Assembly: GCA_022711755.1 (NCBI GenBank)
Contig: JAKLEA010000003.1
Span: 1 to 64,000 of the forward strand
Origin: Planctomycetota bacterium
GTDB lineage: Bacteria; Planctomycetota; Brocadiia; SM23-32; JAKLEA01
Direction: 5' to 3'
DNA: 64,000 nucleotides
Positions 43,139 to 52,077 of this stretch are shown piece by piece; the stretch's first letter is position 1, and every line of letters starts with the position of its first letter. The position numbers and the translations under genes are program-made. The notes under the pieces are model-generated. The model was given only the letters and a program-made list of their open reading frames with translations. It ran no database searches and was not told the origin of the DNA.

Positions 43139-45109
43139 CTAGAAGTCCTGGGCAAACACTACACGAAAACCGTCGACGTCGGTCGTGAGCGCCGGTGTGC
43201 TCCAGACACGGCTCGCGGAGCGGCAGCCGTCCGGGAGGTCGTCCCACGAACCACCCCGCAGCACGCGATAGGAACCAGACGACGGCCCCGCAGGATCACT
43301 CACTGTCCCTGAAGAGTAATCTCCGTACCAGTCTGAGCACCATTCCCACACATTCCCGTGCATATCAAAAAGCCCCCAGGCGTTGGGCTTCTTCTGACCG
43401 ACTTCCTGGGCGTAGTCCCGTCCCGCTTTTTCGGCATTATCCTCGAACCACGCGTACTCCCCGAGGCTTCTCTCGTTGTCACCGAAACAGTACTTCCCAG
43501 TCGAACCTGCCCGACACGCATATTCCCATTCAGCTTCAGTCGGAAGTCTTACCGCCTTGCCCGTCTTCTGGCTCAGCTTCTGGCAGAACTCAGTAGCGGC
43601 ATCCCACGAAATGTAGTTGGCGGCAGCATTGGCGGAGCGTCCCTTGTACTGACTAGAACTCCACGGCTCATCCCCCATCACCGCCTTCCACTGGGCCTGC
43701 GTTACCTCAGTCTCCCCCATATAGAACGGCTTGGTCAGTCTGACTGTATGGGTATTTCCGCTGTCTCCCATCTCAAAGGTTCCAGCGGATATCAAGGCGA
43801 AGTTCATCCGCACCCCGCCGCCCAAGTCCAGCGTCATCGTCTTACCCCCCGCACTGGCCGCTGGCTGCGGCGTGACTGGTGGCGGAGCCACAGGGGGCGC
43901 AACAACGGGGGCTCTCCAATCCCGCCAGTAGGTGATGCGCTGCTCGGCATAGGCGATCTGGTGTCCGCTGGCGCGGAACTTCTCTACATACATCTCCCAA
44001 GCCATACGGCAAGCTGCCGCGCCTTCGGCGGTCGTCACTGGCTGCTTGTCCAGCGCGTTGCATTTGGAGAAATAGTCCGTGGCCTTGTTCAGCAAATCCT
44101 GCCGCGCCTCCTCCGCCTCCCTGCGCTGCTTTTCGGACTGGAGAAGGTTGTCCAAGTCGCCAGTCTCTGGCGGCTTGACTGGCTCTGGCGGCGGCTTCAC
44201 CCCGCCCTTCGGATAGAATAGGAACTGCCCGCCCTCGTGGAAGGTCTCCTGGATTATCCCCTTCTGCGGCTCCTGCTCTGAACTGCCCTTCACGGGCGTG
44301 TAGAGGTCAACGTAGAGTTCATTGGTCACGAATGGACGGCCCTTGTCAGCCAGGCGCTTGAGACTATCGCACAGATAGTAATTGAAGATCGAGTGCTTGC
44401 CGTCGGGCGATCCCGCGTCTGCCACGGGATGCAATCCACCACCCGCCAGCAACTCGCGGCTCTTTCGCGTGGCGTCGGGCGTGAAGCCCTCACGAACAAG
44501 AAGGGAGCCAGCAAAGCAGGAGTCGGCAACCACCAGTACCTTCCCCGCCTTGAAGGAGCGGCACCAGTCCCTCACGACCGAATTCGGTATGCCGTCTGGA
44601 ACGGCTTCCGCCTCATAGGGGTACCAGTAACCCAACTGAGCGTCTTCGTCGTAATAGCCGTGCCCTGAGAAGACCAGAAGCACTGTGTCGCTCTCGCCCA
44701 CCTTCTTTATCAATTCAAACACGGCCCGTTCGATGTTCTTCCGCGTGGCGGCGGAGTCGTAGATTTCAACCGTGTTGGCGGCTGCATACCCGAACCGCGA
44801 GAACAGTACCTCACGCAATGACTGCAAGTCGCGTTTGCAGGACTTCAGGTCACCCAGAAACTGGTTGTTCTGATAGTCGTCAATGGCTATGAGAATCAGC
44901 CATTGACGCGCGGCGGGATTGGCGTCGGGAAGGCGGTTGATCTTGACGGCATTGAGAATGCCCTTGTCCTGGGCCTCAAGCGGGGCGCAGAGAAAGTCGG
45001 TTATACAGCGTGGGTGCAAAGCACCCACCCTACTTGGCGGGGCAGAGAGCAAGACAGCAGCCAGGACCAGCAGCGCCGCGCATTGTTTTGAGAAAGCTCG
45101 GATTCTCAT
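43139..45109 (-). CDS. Secreted caspase-like (C14) protease fused to a formylglycine-enzyme-like domain
   Basis: A 656-residue protein from ATG 45109 (GAGGA eight bases upstream). A signal peptide is at about 8-24. Residues about 65-285 are a peptidase C14 (metacaspase-like) domain with the dyad His150 (SGHGYYDED) and Cys198 (VADSCFAG). A linker with Pro/Val repeats and a helix (about 320-410) follows. Residues about 420-656 are an FGE/SUMF1 (C-lectin-type) domain: FEMGDSGNTHTV, ETEVTQAQWKAVMG, RLPTEAEWEYACRAGS, WGLFDMHGNVWEWCSDWYG, RVLRGGSWDD and GFRVVF. FGE domains of this type usually bind ligands rather than make formylglycine. Ligand-triggered proteolysis is inferred. Confidence 0.85.
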   Translation of the reverse strand: MRIRAFSKQCAALLVLAAVLLSAPPSRVGALHPRCITDFLCAPLEAQDKGILNAVKINRLPDANPAARQWLILIAIDDYQNNQFLGDLKSCKRDLQSLREVLFSRFGYAAANTVEIYDSAATRKNIERAVFELIKKVGESDTVLLVFSGHGYYDEDAQLGYWYPYEAEAVPDGIPNSVVRDWCRSFKAGKVLVVADSCFAGSLLVREGFTPDATRKSRELLAGGGLHPVADAGSPDGKHSIFNYYLCDSLKRLADKGRPFVTNELYVDLYTPVKGSSEQEPQKGIIQETFHEGGQFLFYPKGGVKPPPEPVKPPETGDLDNLLQSEKQRREAEEARQDLLNKATDYFSKCNALDKQPVTTAEGAAACRMAWEMYVEKFRASGHQIAYAEQRITYWRDWRAPVVAPPVAPPPVTPQPAASAGGKTMTLDLGGGVRMNFALISAGTFEMGDSGNTHTVRLTKPFYMGETEVTQAQWKAVMGDEPWSSSQYKGRSANAAANYISWDAATEFCQKLSQKTGKAVRLPTEAEWEYACRAGSTGKYCFGDNERSLGEYAWFEDNAEKAGRDYAQEVGQKKPNAWGLFDMHGNVWEWCSDWYGDYSSGTVSDPAGPSSGSYRVLRGGSWDDLPDGCRSASRVWSTPALTTDVDGFRVVFAQDF

Positions 45110-45294
45110 TCCCACAGTCCTCGTCGCCCTTGTTTATACGAATATGATAACCAACGCCGGCTTTGGTTCAAGGCTTGTCATATGAATGCTGCGGGATAAA
45201 TGCAAGATTGACGCCGCAGTCCCGCCGCACTACGATGTTCCGCGAAGGCGAGGAGGATGCCGGTCAAGCACTCAACAAACCGGGGAAGCGCTCC

Positions 45295-47043
45295 ATGAAA
45301 GTCAGAGATATCACCGTCGGCATGAGAGACAGGTTCGTCTGCTCTCCAATCGCCCTGGACGCGATGGGCGATCCCGCGCTCTGGCACACCGAACAGCTCG
45401 GAACGGCCCGCAGGGTCGAGGAGCGCCTGCTGGTTGACTGTCTCAACGGCGAGACGTCCACGACGTGGTTCAAGAAGGACCTGCCGGAGTCCTTCCTTGT
45501 GCGCGTGCGGGCCAGGTGCGTCCGCCCGGCGGGGGCCAATACGATCTATTTCTTCTGGAACGCGCGCAACCCGGACGGCGCGGAACTGCTTTATTGCGAC
45601 GATCCGGAGGAACTGAAAAAGAAGATTGAACCACAGCGCCCGTGCTATCGCGTGACGTTCATGGGACGCTCCCCGCGGCTGCGCCCCACGGCCCCATATA
45701 CGCCGGGCTGGAGCCGGATCAGGCGCTACCCCGCCAAGACGTGCCTTTCCGAAAGGCTCGACTGGACGATACAGGTCGAAACCAATTATGACATCATCTG
45801 CGCGAAACTCGGCCCCCGGCTGCTGGTCTACGTGAACGGGGAGAAGGTCCATGACGTTGTGGACACACAACCCCTGCCGCCGGGCAAGTTTGCGCTCAGA
45901 GCCTGGAATTCCAAGGTCCTCTTCTGGGGAGCTGAACTGTACGAGCTTCATCGCGGGGACGTATGCCCCGGCTCGTCGGACACCCTTTACCGCATAATGT
46001 ACCCAGTTCAGGACATCCTCGCGTCCGCGCCGAGGTTTTTGCGAACTCTCCAGATTGCCGACATCAAGAACGGCTATTTCAGGGACAGGGAATCGCAGAA
46101 GGACTCCGATATAGAGCCGTTGACCAATCTGGCTCACGTTGTGGAAATAATGCGCTGCCTGGGCCTGCTTTCGACGATTGACGACGAGGTGCGGGAGAGC
46201 TGGTCAGGCATGCTCGCATCCACCTACGACGATCAGCAGCGGGTGTTCATCCATCCGAAGGTCAAGATTGCGCCGGACATGCCGTCGCTTCAGAAGGAGT
46301 GCCTGAACCACGCCTACTCGGACGCGGTTCTGCTGTCGCTGGCGCTTCTGGGCGAAGAAACATCGAGTTACCGGGACGGCTGGCCGCCCCCAATAGGTTT
46401 CGGATCTGAGAGCAAGCTCCAAGTCTGGCTCAAAACGTTGCCCTGGGAGGCAAGCCCCGCCGCGGCGGCGCGCGCTCTGCAACTGGCCTGCAAGTTCTAC
46501 GTCGAAAGCGCCGGTTACGAACACCTGACGCGGGAGCCGTGGACCGCCGTTCTTGACGGGCTGGATTCGCTTCAAAGCGAGGAAACCGGATTTTGGGGCG
46601 GTCCCGCAGACCCGGACGCCAGCCTGGCCGCGACCCAGGAGCTGTGCTGCGACTTTTATCAGGTCTACGGCGAGCGCATCCCGAGGGCCGCCGGAATCCT
46701 TCGCGCCGCGCTCGCGCTGGCGACGCCCGAAGGTCATTTTGGGACGCCGAACCTGCAGTCGGTCGCCCGGGCCACAGCGTTGATATGCGAAATGGCCCGC
46801 CGCAGCAACATCGGACGTGTCGAGGAACAGATTCGCAAGTGCGCCGAGGGAATCGTCGCCTTCTTCAAGTCCGCGCGGGTTTCAGGCGGGGGATTTGTAG
46901 CCGTTCCGGGCAAGGGGGCGGAGCCGACGCTTGCGGATACAGAGTCCGCCGTTCATTGCGCCCTTGCCCTTGACGGACTGGTTGAGCTTCTGGCGCTGCG
47001 GCGCAGTGTTGACAACAAGGAAATCAACGCCTCGGCAGGCTGA
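45295..47043 (+). CDS. Concanavalin-like domain plus alpha/alpha-toroid protein
   Basis: A 582-residue protein from ATG 45295 (GGGGAAG upstream); upstream in-frame codons to 45163 look less protein-like. Residues about 1-220 resemble a DUF1961/3-keto-disaccharide-hydrolase-like jelly roll (FLVRVRARCVRP, NTIYFFWNARNPDG, LLVYVNGEKVHDVVD, LRAWNSKVLFWGAELYEL). Residues about 240-570 are helical repeats of toroid type (EETGFWGGPADPDASLAATQELCCDFYQVYG, DTESAVHCALALDGLVELL) related to prenyltransferase/squalene cyclase repeats. No signal peptide is seen. A glycan-processing role is likely but unproven. The PfkB kinase gene follows by 90 bases. Confidence 0.7.
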   Translation: MKVRDITVGMRDRFVCSPIALDAMGDPALWHTEQLGTARRVEERLLVDCLNGETSTTWFKKDLPESFLVRVRARCVRPAGANTIYFFWNARNPDGAELLYCDDPEELKKKIEPQRPCYRVTFMGRSPRLRPTAPYTPGWSRIRRYPAKTCLSERLDWTIQVETNYDIICAKLGPRLLVYVNGEKVHDVVDTQPLPPGKFALRAWNSKVLFWGAELYELHRGDVCPGSSDTLYRIMYPVQDILASAPRFLRTLQIADIKNGYFRDRESQKDSDIEPLTNLAHVVEIMRCLGLLSTIDDEVRESWSGMLASTYDDQQRVFIHPKVKIAPDMPSLQKECLNHAYSDAVLLSLALLGEETSSYRDGWPPPIGFGSESKLQVWLKTLPWEASPAAAARALQLACKFYVESAGYEHLTREPWTAVLDGLDSLQSEETGFWGGPADPDASLAATQELCCDFYQVYGERIPRAAGILRAALALATPEGHFGTPNLQSVARATALICEMARRSNIGRVEEQIRKCAEGIVAFFKSARVSGGGFVAVPGKGAEPTLADTESAVHCALALDGLVELLALRRSVDNKEINASAG

Positions 47044-47132
47044 CCTGCCGCCTGCTCATATTCTTTGCGGCCGGGACCGCTGCGCTGTAATTGAACATGC
47101 TTTTTCAGCGTTGACGCTTGAAGGATACCCTC

Positions 47133-48302
47133 ATGATTGACGCCGTCGTAGCCGGGCACATCTGCCTTGACATGATCCCAGCGTTTCCGCCGCGCCGGGC
47201 CGAACTGAGCGAACTTTTCTCCCCCGGGCGTCTCACCCAGGTCGGCGAGCTTGTCCTCAGCACGGGCGGAACGGTCTCCAACACCGGGCTTGCTCTGCAC
47301 AGGCTTGGCGCGAGGGTCAAGCTCATGGGCAAGGTGGGGCGCGACCAGATCGCCCGCATCATCGAGGCCATACTCAAGAGCAAGGGCGCGGATTGCGCGA
47401 TGAGCGTCTCTCCCGGCGAGCCGAGCAGTTACTCCTTCGTGCTTGCCCCGACCGGCCACGACCGCATGTTCCTGCATTGTCCCGGCACGAACGACACGTT
47501 CACCAGCGCGGACGTTGATTACTCCGTCGTCGCACAGGCGCGCCTGTTCCATTACGGCTACCCGACGCTCATGAGCGCGATGTTCGCCAACGAGGGCGAG
47601 GAACTGCTGAAGGTGATGAAGACCGCCCGCGAGACGGGCGCGACGACAAGCCTTGACGTTTCACTTCCCGATGAGAAAAGCCCCGCCGGGCAAGCCCCGT
47701 GGGAGCGCATTCTCGCCCGGACGCTCCCGTACGTTGATCTTTTCATGCCGAGCGTTGACGAGGCGATCTTCATGCTCTCCCGCCAGCGATGGCTTGCCCT
47801 GAGAGAAAGGGGCGCGACTTCAAGGATTCCCGCCGACGACGTTGTCAAGGCCGCGCGCAAAGCGCTGGGGCTTGGGGCCGGCGCGGTCGTAATCAAGTGC
47901 GGCTCATCCGGCATCATGCTGGCGGCGGGGGACGAACACAGGCTTGCGAAGATGGGCAAGACCTTCCAAGCGACCACGGCGACGCGCCTTGCGCCGAACA
48001 CGGTCCTCTGGCAGGAGGCGATGAAAGCCGAGAGGATGGTGTCCGCCCTCGGCGCCGGTGACTGCGCGGTCGCCGGCTTCCTGGCCGCCGTCCTGCGGGG
48101 GCTTGACCCCGTATCCTGCCTGCGCATGGCCTCCGCCGCGGGGGCGAAAAACGTCGAGGAGATGGACGCCACCAGCGGCGTCAGAAGCTGGGAGGACGTC
48201 TCCGAACTGGCGGGGGGAAACTGGACGTCCATGCCGAGCGGACTCGACGGGAATCCGGCATGGGGTTACGACACTCAATCGCGGATATGGCTACTGAAAT
48301 AA
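47133..48302 (+). CDS. PfkB-family sugar kinase
   Basis: A 389-residue ribokinase-like kinase from ATG 47133, preceded by GAAGGA. The N-terminus has VVAGHICLDMIPAFPP, and the first PfkB signature is STGGTVSNTGLALHRLGARVKLMGKVG. The second signature, normally GAGDxFxAG, reads ALGAGDCAVAGFLAAVL, retaining the catalytic Asp and the anion hole. It should phosphorylate an imported monosaccharide (fructose-, ribose- or ketodeoxygluconate-like); the substrate cannot be told. The protein is longer than most members by about 70 residues, in an insert near 215-250. It overlaps the next gene slightly. Confidence 0.9.
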   Translation: MIDAVVAGHICLDMIPAFPPRRAELSELFSPGRLTQVGELVLSTGGTVSNTGLALHRLGARVKLMGKVGRDQIARIIEAILKSKGADCAMSVSPGEPSSYSFVLAPTGHDRMFLHCPGTNDTFTSADVDYSVVAQARLFHYGYPTLMSAMFANEGEELLKVMKTARETGATTSLDVSLPDEKSPAGQAPWERILARTLPYVDLFMPSVDEAIFMLSRQRWLALRERGATSRIPADDVVKAARKALGLGAGAVVIKCGSSGIMLAAGDEHRLAKMGKTFQATTATRLAPNTVLWQEAMKAERMVSALGAGDCAVAGFLAAVLRGLDPVSCLRMASAAGAKNVEEMDATSGVRSWEDVSELAGGNWTSMPSGLDGNPAWGYDTQSRIWLLK

Positions 48303-49192
48303 CGCGCGTCATGGGCTCGGCAATAGCCGTCATGCTCATCCCGGCATTGGCTGCCCTTGCCGCGGAAGCCGGCGATGCCGCCGGAAACGCCCGCAAGGCT
48401 ATTGAAAGCTATCTCTCAATCGCGGCGTCGAACGATTCCGCTCCGGCGAAGAGGGAGGCGTTGCGCCCGATACTGGTCGCGCTGTCGCTGGAGGAATCCC
48501 ATCTCTTCATGGAGCGAATCCGGGCGGAAAACAGGCTGGACGCGCTGATTGATACGATCACAAGCTCCAACCTTGAACCGCCGAAGGACGCGCCACTTAA
48601 GGCGACACTCAAGGAAATCCTCGGATCAGGGCGCGCGGATTTCTATGTTGAGATCCCGACCTATACACGCTTCTTCGACAAACCGAAAGGCTACTGTTAC
48701 ATCCGCCCGGACGTGTATATCAGCGATTTGCACAAGGTTGATCCCAAAAGCTTCCGCAACGTCCTCATTCATGAGATGTGGCATTCCTTCTCGGACCATC
48801 ATCAGAAGGCCGGTAAACAGGGGGCGCACGGCGGCGCGCTTGACGAAGGCTTCGGCATCGCGATACGCGAACTGGCGTTCACCGATAAGGAATACAACAT
48901 CGCCGAGACGGTCTACGGCACAAAAAATTACTACCGCGACATAGGGGTCTGGAAGAAGGACCCGGATTATCCCTTTGGAACGTGGAAACACGCCGACGCC
49001 AAGCTGAGGGACGCGCTGGAGTTGATCGCTTCGCGGGATATGTCCCGCCTGGCATGGGATGACGACGCGAAGTTGCTGGACGATTATGAGCGATTTTTCA
49101 AGGGCATACGCCGGGACGTGGATTTCTATAAGGAATGGATGCCTGCGGCAGAGAAGGCAACGCGGGAAATGGTCGAGTCGAAGCGCAAGTAG
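48290..49192 (+). CDS. Putative exported zinc metalloprotease (HExxH)
   Basis: A 300-residue protein if started at ATG 48290; ATGs at 48260 and 48311 are also in frame and no ribosome site decides. The region from 48290 gives a signal-like segment (about 9-27). A helical part precedes the zinc motif HEMWH (His162, Glu163, His166) and DEGFG at 186-190, whose Glu187 could be the third ligand, as in gluzincins. No named peptidase family is recognised. It overlaps the PfkB gene by 13 bases and runs convergent to the LPP20 operon. Protease activity is inferred from the motif only. Confidence 0.7.
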   Translation, partial: ATEITRVMGSAIAVMLIPALAALAAEAGDAAGNARKAIESYLSIAASNDSAPAKREALRPILVALSLEESHLFMERIRAENRLDALIDTITSSNLEPPKDAPLKATLKEILGSGRADFYVEIPTYTRFFDKPKGYCYIRPDVYISDLHKVDPKSFRNVLIHEMWHSFSDHHQKAGKQGAHGGALDEGFGIAIRELAFTDKEYNIAETVYGTKNYYRDIGVWKKDPDYPFGTWKHADAKLRDALELIASRDMSRLAWDDDAKLLDDYERFFKGIRRDVDFYKEWMPAAEKATREMVESKRK

Positions 49193-49195
49193 CGG

Positions 49196-49792
49196 TTATC
49201 TGTCCTTGTCCGCAATCGCTGTTTCAAGCTCGTTCAACGCCTTTTCGGCCTGAGCCTGGATTTCCTGGGCAGCCTTGTCCGGAGTCTTGTCTATCTTGAC
49301 CCCCTGCTCGGCCATGCCCGCGGCCAGTGAAGCGATGTTCTTCGCGTTGGGGCCGACCGGCATCCTGACCAGCGTCCATGTCGTCCCGTCGTTCGGGTCT
49401 TCCCAATATTCCAGAACCTGCGCCCCCTCGAGTGTCAACTGCGATACGTTGCGGCTCACGGACGCGAACAGGTCCTGCCTTCCTCCGCTGTAGCCGTTGC
49501 TGGTGAAGTAGTCCACGATCAGCACGGACATGTGCGACTGAATGCTCAGAGCAAGCTCCGCCCGCGCCCGCTCGCCCGCCTTCTCCCGCGCGTCAACGAA
49601 ATATGATTTTGCATGGCTGCCCACGGCGTAGATAAAGCCGTTCTTCTCCGGAATCTTGTCAATCCACTCCGGGCGGACGGATACGACCTTTGGCTCCTCC
49701 ACGGTTACGGGCGCGGAGGAACTACAACCGACGATAACCGAAAGAAAGAGAACGCCGAGACAATATGCCGGCATTTTGCGTGATTGGCGCAT
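49196..49792 (-). CDS. LPP20-family lipoprotein
   Basis: A 198-residue lipoprotein with lipobox VIVGC (Cys23) after a hydrophobic signal; GGAGG precedes ATG 49792. The conserved PEWIDKIPEKNGFIYAVGSHAKS strand and the ARAELALSIQSHM helix mark the LPP20 (FlgT-N-like) domain, followed by a low-complexity A/K/E-rich tail. Homologues occur next to CsgG-like genes or in flagellar and outer-membrane assembly. It is the last gene of the three-lipoprotein operon whose promoter is at 51734-51763. Confidence 0.85.
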   Translation of the reverse strand: MRQSRKMPAYCLGVLFLSVIVGCSSSAPVTVEEPKVVSVRPEWIDKIPEKNGFIYAVGSHAKSYFVDAREKAGERARAELALSIQSHMSVLIVDYFTSNGYSGGRQDLFASVSRNVSQLTLEGAQVLEYWEDPNDGTTWTLVRMPVGPNAKNIASLAAGMAEQGVKIDKTPDKAAQEIQAQAEKALNELETAIADKDR

Positions 49793-49940
49793 CGTCCACC
49801 TCCGGCCGGCCGGGAGCCGCCGCGAAGAAACGATAACAGAAAATTACTTCCGGGCTGGCGGAGCAATGATGCGGGGTTGCCGCTCCAGCGGCAACCCCGC
49901 AATCTCAACTTTCATAGCCGCCATTGATTCGCGCGGCGTC

Positions 49941-50558
49941 TTACATGCCTTCGGCCTTGCGGCGCTTGTCAATCTCAGCGTCCAGCAGTTTGAGCGCCTC
50001 GTCGGTCTTGCCCTTGAAGGCGTCAGCCTGCTTTTCGCGGGCCAGTTTGGCGACTTCCTGGGCCTTCTGCTTGGACTGCTCAAGAACCTCGTCCAGCGGA
50101 ACCATCATCAGCACGTAGAGGGTGTCGTCGCTCGTATCCTTCCAACTGTTGATCTCCTGGGAGAAGAACAGCGAGGCGTCCGTGACGCTCTTTGACACGT
50201 TCTGCACGAACTCGATGCTGGAGTCAGCGCTGGGGTCGTTATAGTCCTTGGCCGTCTGCATGAAGTCCTTCATCATGCCGGCGACATAGGTGTTGAGCGT
50301 CGAGGCCAGTTCCTGGCGTCCGCGCTGGCGGGCCATCTGCCTCTGCAGGGCTTTGTTCGGGTCCTTGGACGCTATGCCGACACCGTAGATGGCCTTGCCC
50401 CTGTCGCCCGGGAAAGCGCCGTTGCCGCGCTTCACCCAGTCAGGTTCCATGTTGCCCGTGTCAATCGGCACCGGCTTGATGACTTCCTTCTCCTGGGCGC
50501 AGCCGATCAGCATCGCCACAAAGGTCAGAGCCACGACCAACTTGCCTAGTCTCCTCAT
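49941..50558 (-). CDS. LPP20-like lipoprotein with coiled-coil tail
   Basis: A 205-residue lipoprotein from ATG 50558 (AGGAG seven bases upstream) with lipobox MLIGC (Cys20). EPDWVKRGNGAFPGDRGKAIYGVGIAS and the RGRQELASTLNTYV helix match the LPP20 fold; the last 45 residues are charged and helical (EQSKQKAQEVAKLAREKQAD), likely a coiled coil. It sits between the CsgG-like gene (107 bases upstream) and the other LPP20 gene (148 bases downstream). The three proteins probably form one outer-membrane assembly. Function otherwise unknown. Confidence 0.85.
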   Translation of the reverse strand: MRRLGKLVVALTFVAMLIGCAQEKEVIKPVPIDTGNMEPDWVKRGNGAFPGDRGKAIYGVGIASKDPNKALQRQMARQRGRQELASTLNTYVAGMMKDFMQTAKDYNDPSADSSIEFVQNVSKSVTDASLFFSQEINSWKDTSDDTLYVLMMVPLDEVLEQSKQKAQEVAKLAREKQADAFKGKTDEALKLLDAEIDKRRKAEGM

Positions 50559-50665
50559 GTCCAATCTCCTTCCAAAACTTTAGATTCGTCTCGAACCTTG
50601 TCTGTCAGTGCGACTTGACACAATCCCCGCCGTATCCACTTTTGGATATGCGGGTTCACGTTCCG

Positions 50666-51679
50666 TTATTGAATGTTCGCCTTGAAGTCGGACTTGTTTG
50701 CCAGAATCTCGTCGTTGTCGGGGGCGGCGGAGGAGGCCTTTTGGTAAAGGTCCCATGCTTCCTCGTTACGCGACGCCCTCTCTGCGGCGACGGCCAAGTT
50801 GTTCAGCGCGGCGGCGTCCCCGGCATTGATCTCAAGGGCCGCCTGCCACCGGGTCACGGCCTCGTCCCAGTTGCCTTTCAGCGCCAGTTCCGTGCCTTTC
50901 GACACAGTGTCATTCTCGCCCTTCAGGAGATATCGCGCGCTCTGCTTGTCGTGCGGCGATATTTTCCAGACGAACCGCCTGACCACCTCGGTAAGCGCGG
51001 CATTGACCATATCCGCGTCGGCCGGCAAGGAGGCGATCGCCTGCTGTCCCTCGGCCACGGCGGTTCCGCCGGTCCAGGATTTCGGGGCAGAATCGGAAAA
51101 CTGCTCGGTCTGGGAGGCGATAATGCGCCCGGTTTCAACCTTTACCATGCGGAAATCGCCTCGCATGTTGACCTTTTTCGTCATGGTCGGCACGTCAACC
51201 AACTGCGTTTCCGGCACCTGGATCGTCTGCCCGGTTCCGGGGTCGTATTGCGGTATCAGCCGTCCTGTGGGCATCTGGCGCTTGACCATACCACTGTGCG
51301 CCTCGACATTGTAGGTCGTTGATCCGAAAATCACCGAATCGGCCGCCAGTTGTTTGCCGATCTGGGCCGACGTGGATGAGTCGAAAATCGCCGATCCGCC
51401 ACGGGCCAGTTCGTCCTGAACCTTCTGCACCCGCTGGCGCTCGATCACATCGTAGTATCCGGCATTACTTAACTGGTTGATTATCTCGCTGACCACGGCA
51501 TCCGAGTTCAACAGGTTTCCCTGCCCGTCGCAAGTGACATCAACCACTGCCACCGTCTTGATCCCGGCCGTGTCAATGTCCGCCGACGCCCGGCTGGTAA
51601 TCATCACCTGCGGGGAACCACAACCAGCCGCGATCAGAAGGACAATGACGCTGAACAAGCTCTTGATCGTTATTTTCAT
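50666..51679 (-). CDS. CsgG/HfaB-family lipoprotein with C-terminal TPR
   Basis: A 337-residue lipoprotein from ATG 51679 with lipobox AAGC (Cys20). Residues about 40-250 match the CsgG/HfaB pattern: KTVAVVDV, VSEIINQLSNAGYYDVIERQRVQKV, GKQLAADSVIFGSTT. In curli systems CsgG forms the outer-membrane secretion pore; other members act as assembly factors. The C-terminal 80 residues are TPR-like (WDEAVTRWQAALEINAGD, NNLAVAAERASRNEEAWDLY), not found in E. coli CsgG. No CsgA-like amyloid or CsgE/F gene is near. The operon has a consensus promoter at 51734-51763. Confidence 0.85.
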   Translation of the reverse strand: MKITIKSLFSVIVLLIAAGCGSPQVMITSRASADIDTAGIKTVAVVDVTCDGQGNLLNSDAVVSEIINQLSNAGYYDVIERQRVQKVQDELARGGSAIFDSSTSAQIGKQLAADSVIFGSTTYNVEAHSGMVKRQMPTGRLIPQYDPGTGQTIQVPETQLVDVPTMTKKVNMRGDFRMVKVETGRIIASQTEQFSDSAPKSWTGGTAVAEGQQAIASLPADADMVNAALTEVVRRFVWKISPHDKQSARYLLKGENDTVSKGTELALKGNWDEAVTRWQAALEINAGDAAALNNLAVAAERASRNEEAWDLYQKASSAAPDNDEILANKSDFKANIQ

Positions 51680-51733
51680 TGCCTTGAACACTCCATCAAG
51701 GGGGAGATAACGAAACCGACCCTCATCCTTATG

Positions 51734-51763
51734 ATTATAACCCCTAACCTGAGCGGGTGTCAA
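51734..51763 (-). promoter_or_regulatory. Consensus sigma70 promoter of the CsgG/LPP20 operon
   Basis: On the minus strand, TTGACA (51763-51758), an 18-base spacer and TATAAT (51739-51734) match the sigma70 consensus in all twelve positions. The predicted start is near 51727, about 48 bases before ATG 51679. This is the best promoter in the window and suggests constitutive strong expression. Confidence 0.85.
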
Positions 51764-52077
51764 TTTGAAAAACGTGCCGACGGCACGGCGATTCGCGGTT
51801 GCCTCGTGAATAGCGCGTGATATCAGCCCGCGGTTATCCGGCGACTGGACGGCGCCTGTTCATGGCAGGAAAAATGCCTGCTGCGTTCCGCTCCCGCGCT
51901 TTTTTAACTTCTCTGCCACATGCCATTATCGGCATGTCATGCCTGTCCTAACCATTATGTAATCAAGCGTTTGCGGCGCATATATGGCATTGGCCTTCCG
52001 CGCATGTCCAAGTCCGGTCGGCGGGGGGGGCGGAATATTGACTTTGGGCTTGCCATTCCGCGCCACTGCATCTGGTT
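51764..52077. other. Intergenic region between divergent genes
   Basis: Beyond the minus-strand promoter, the 314 bases up to the GTG of the pentapeptide gene contain no open frame with a ribosome site. Small dyads (GGCATGTCATGCC near 51934) and a run of eight G at 52023-52030 are present. A plus-strand promoter for the pentapeptide gene is expected here but no convincing -35/-10 pair was found. Confidence 0.5.
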
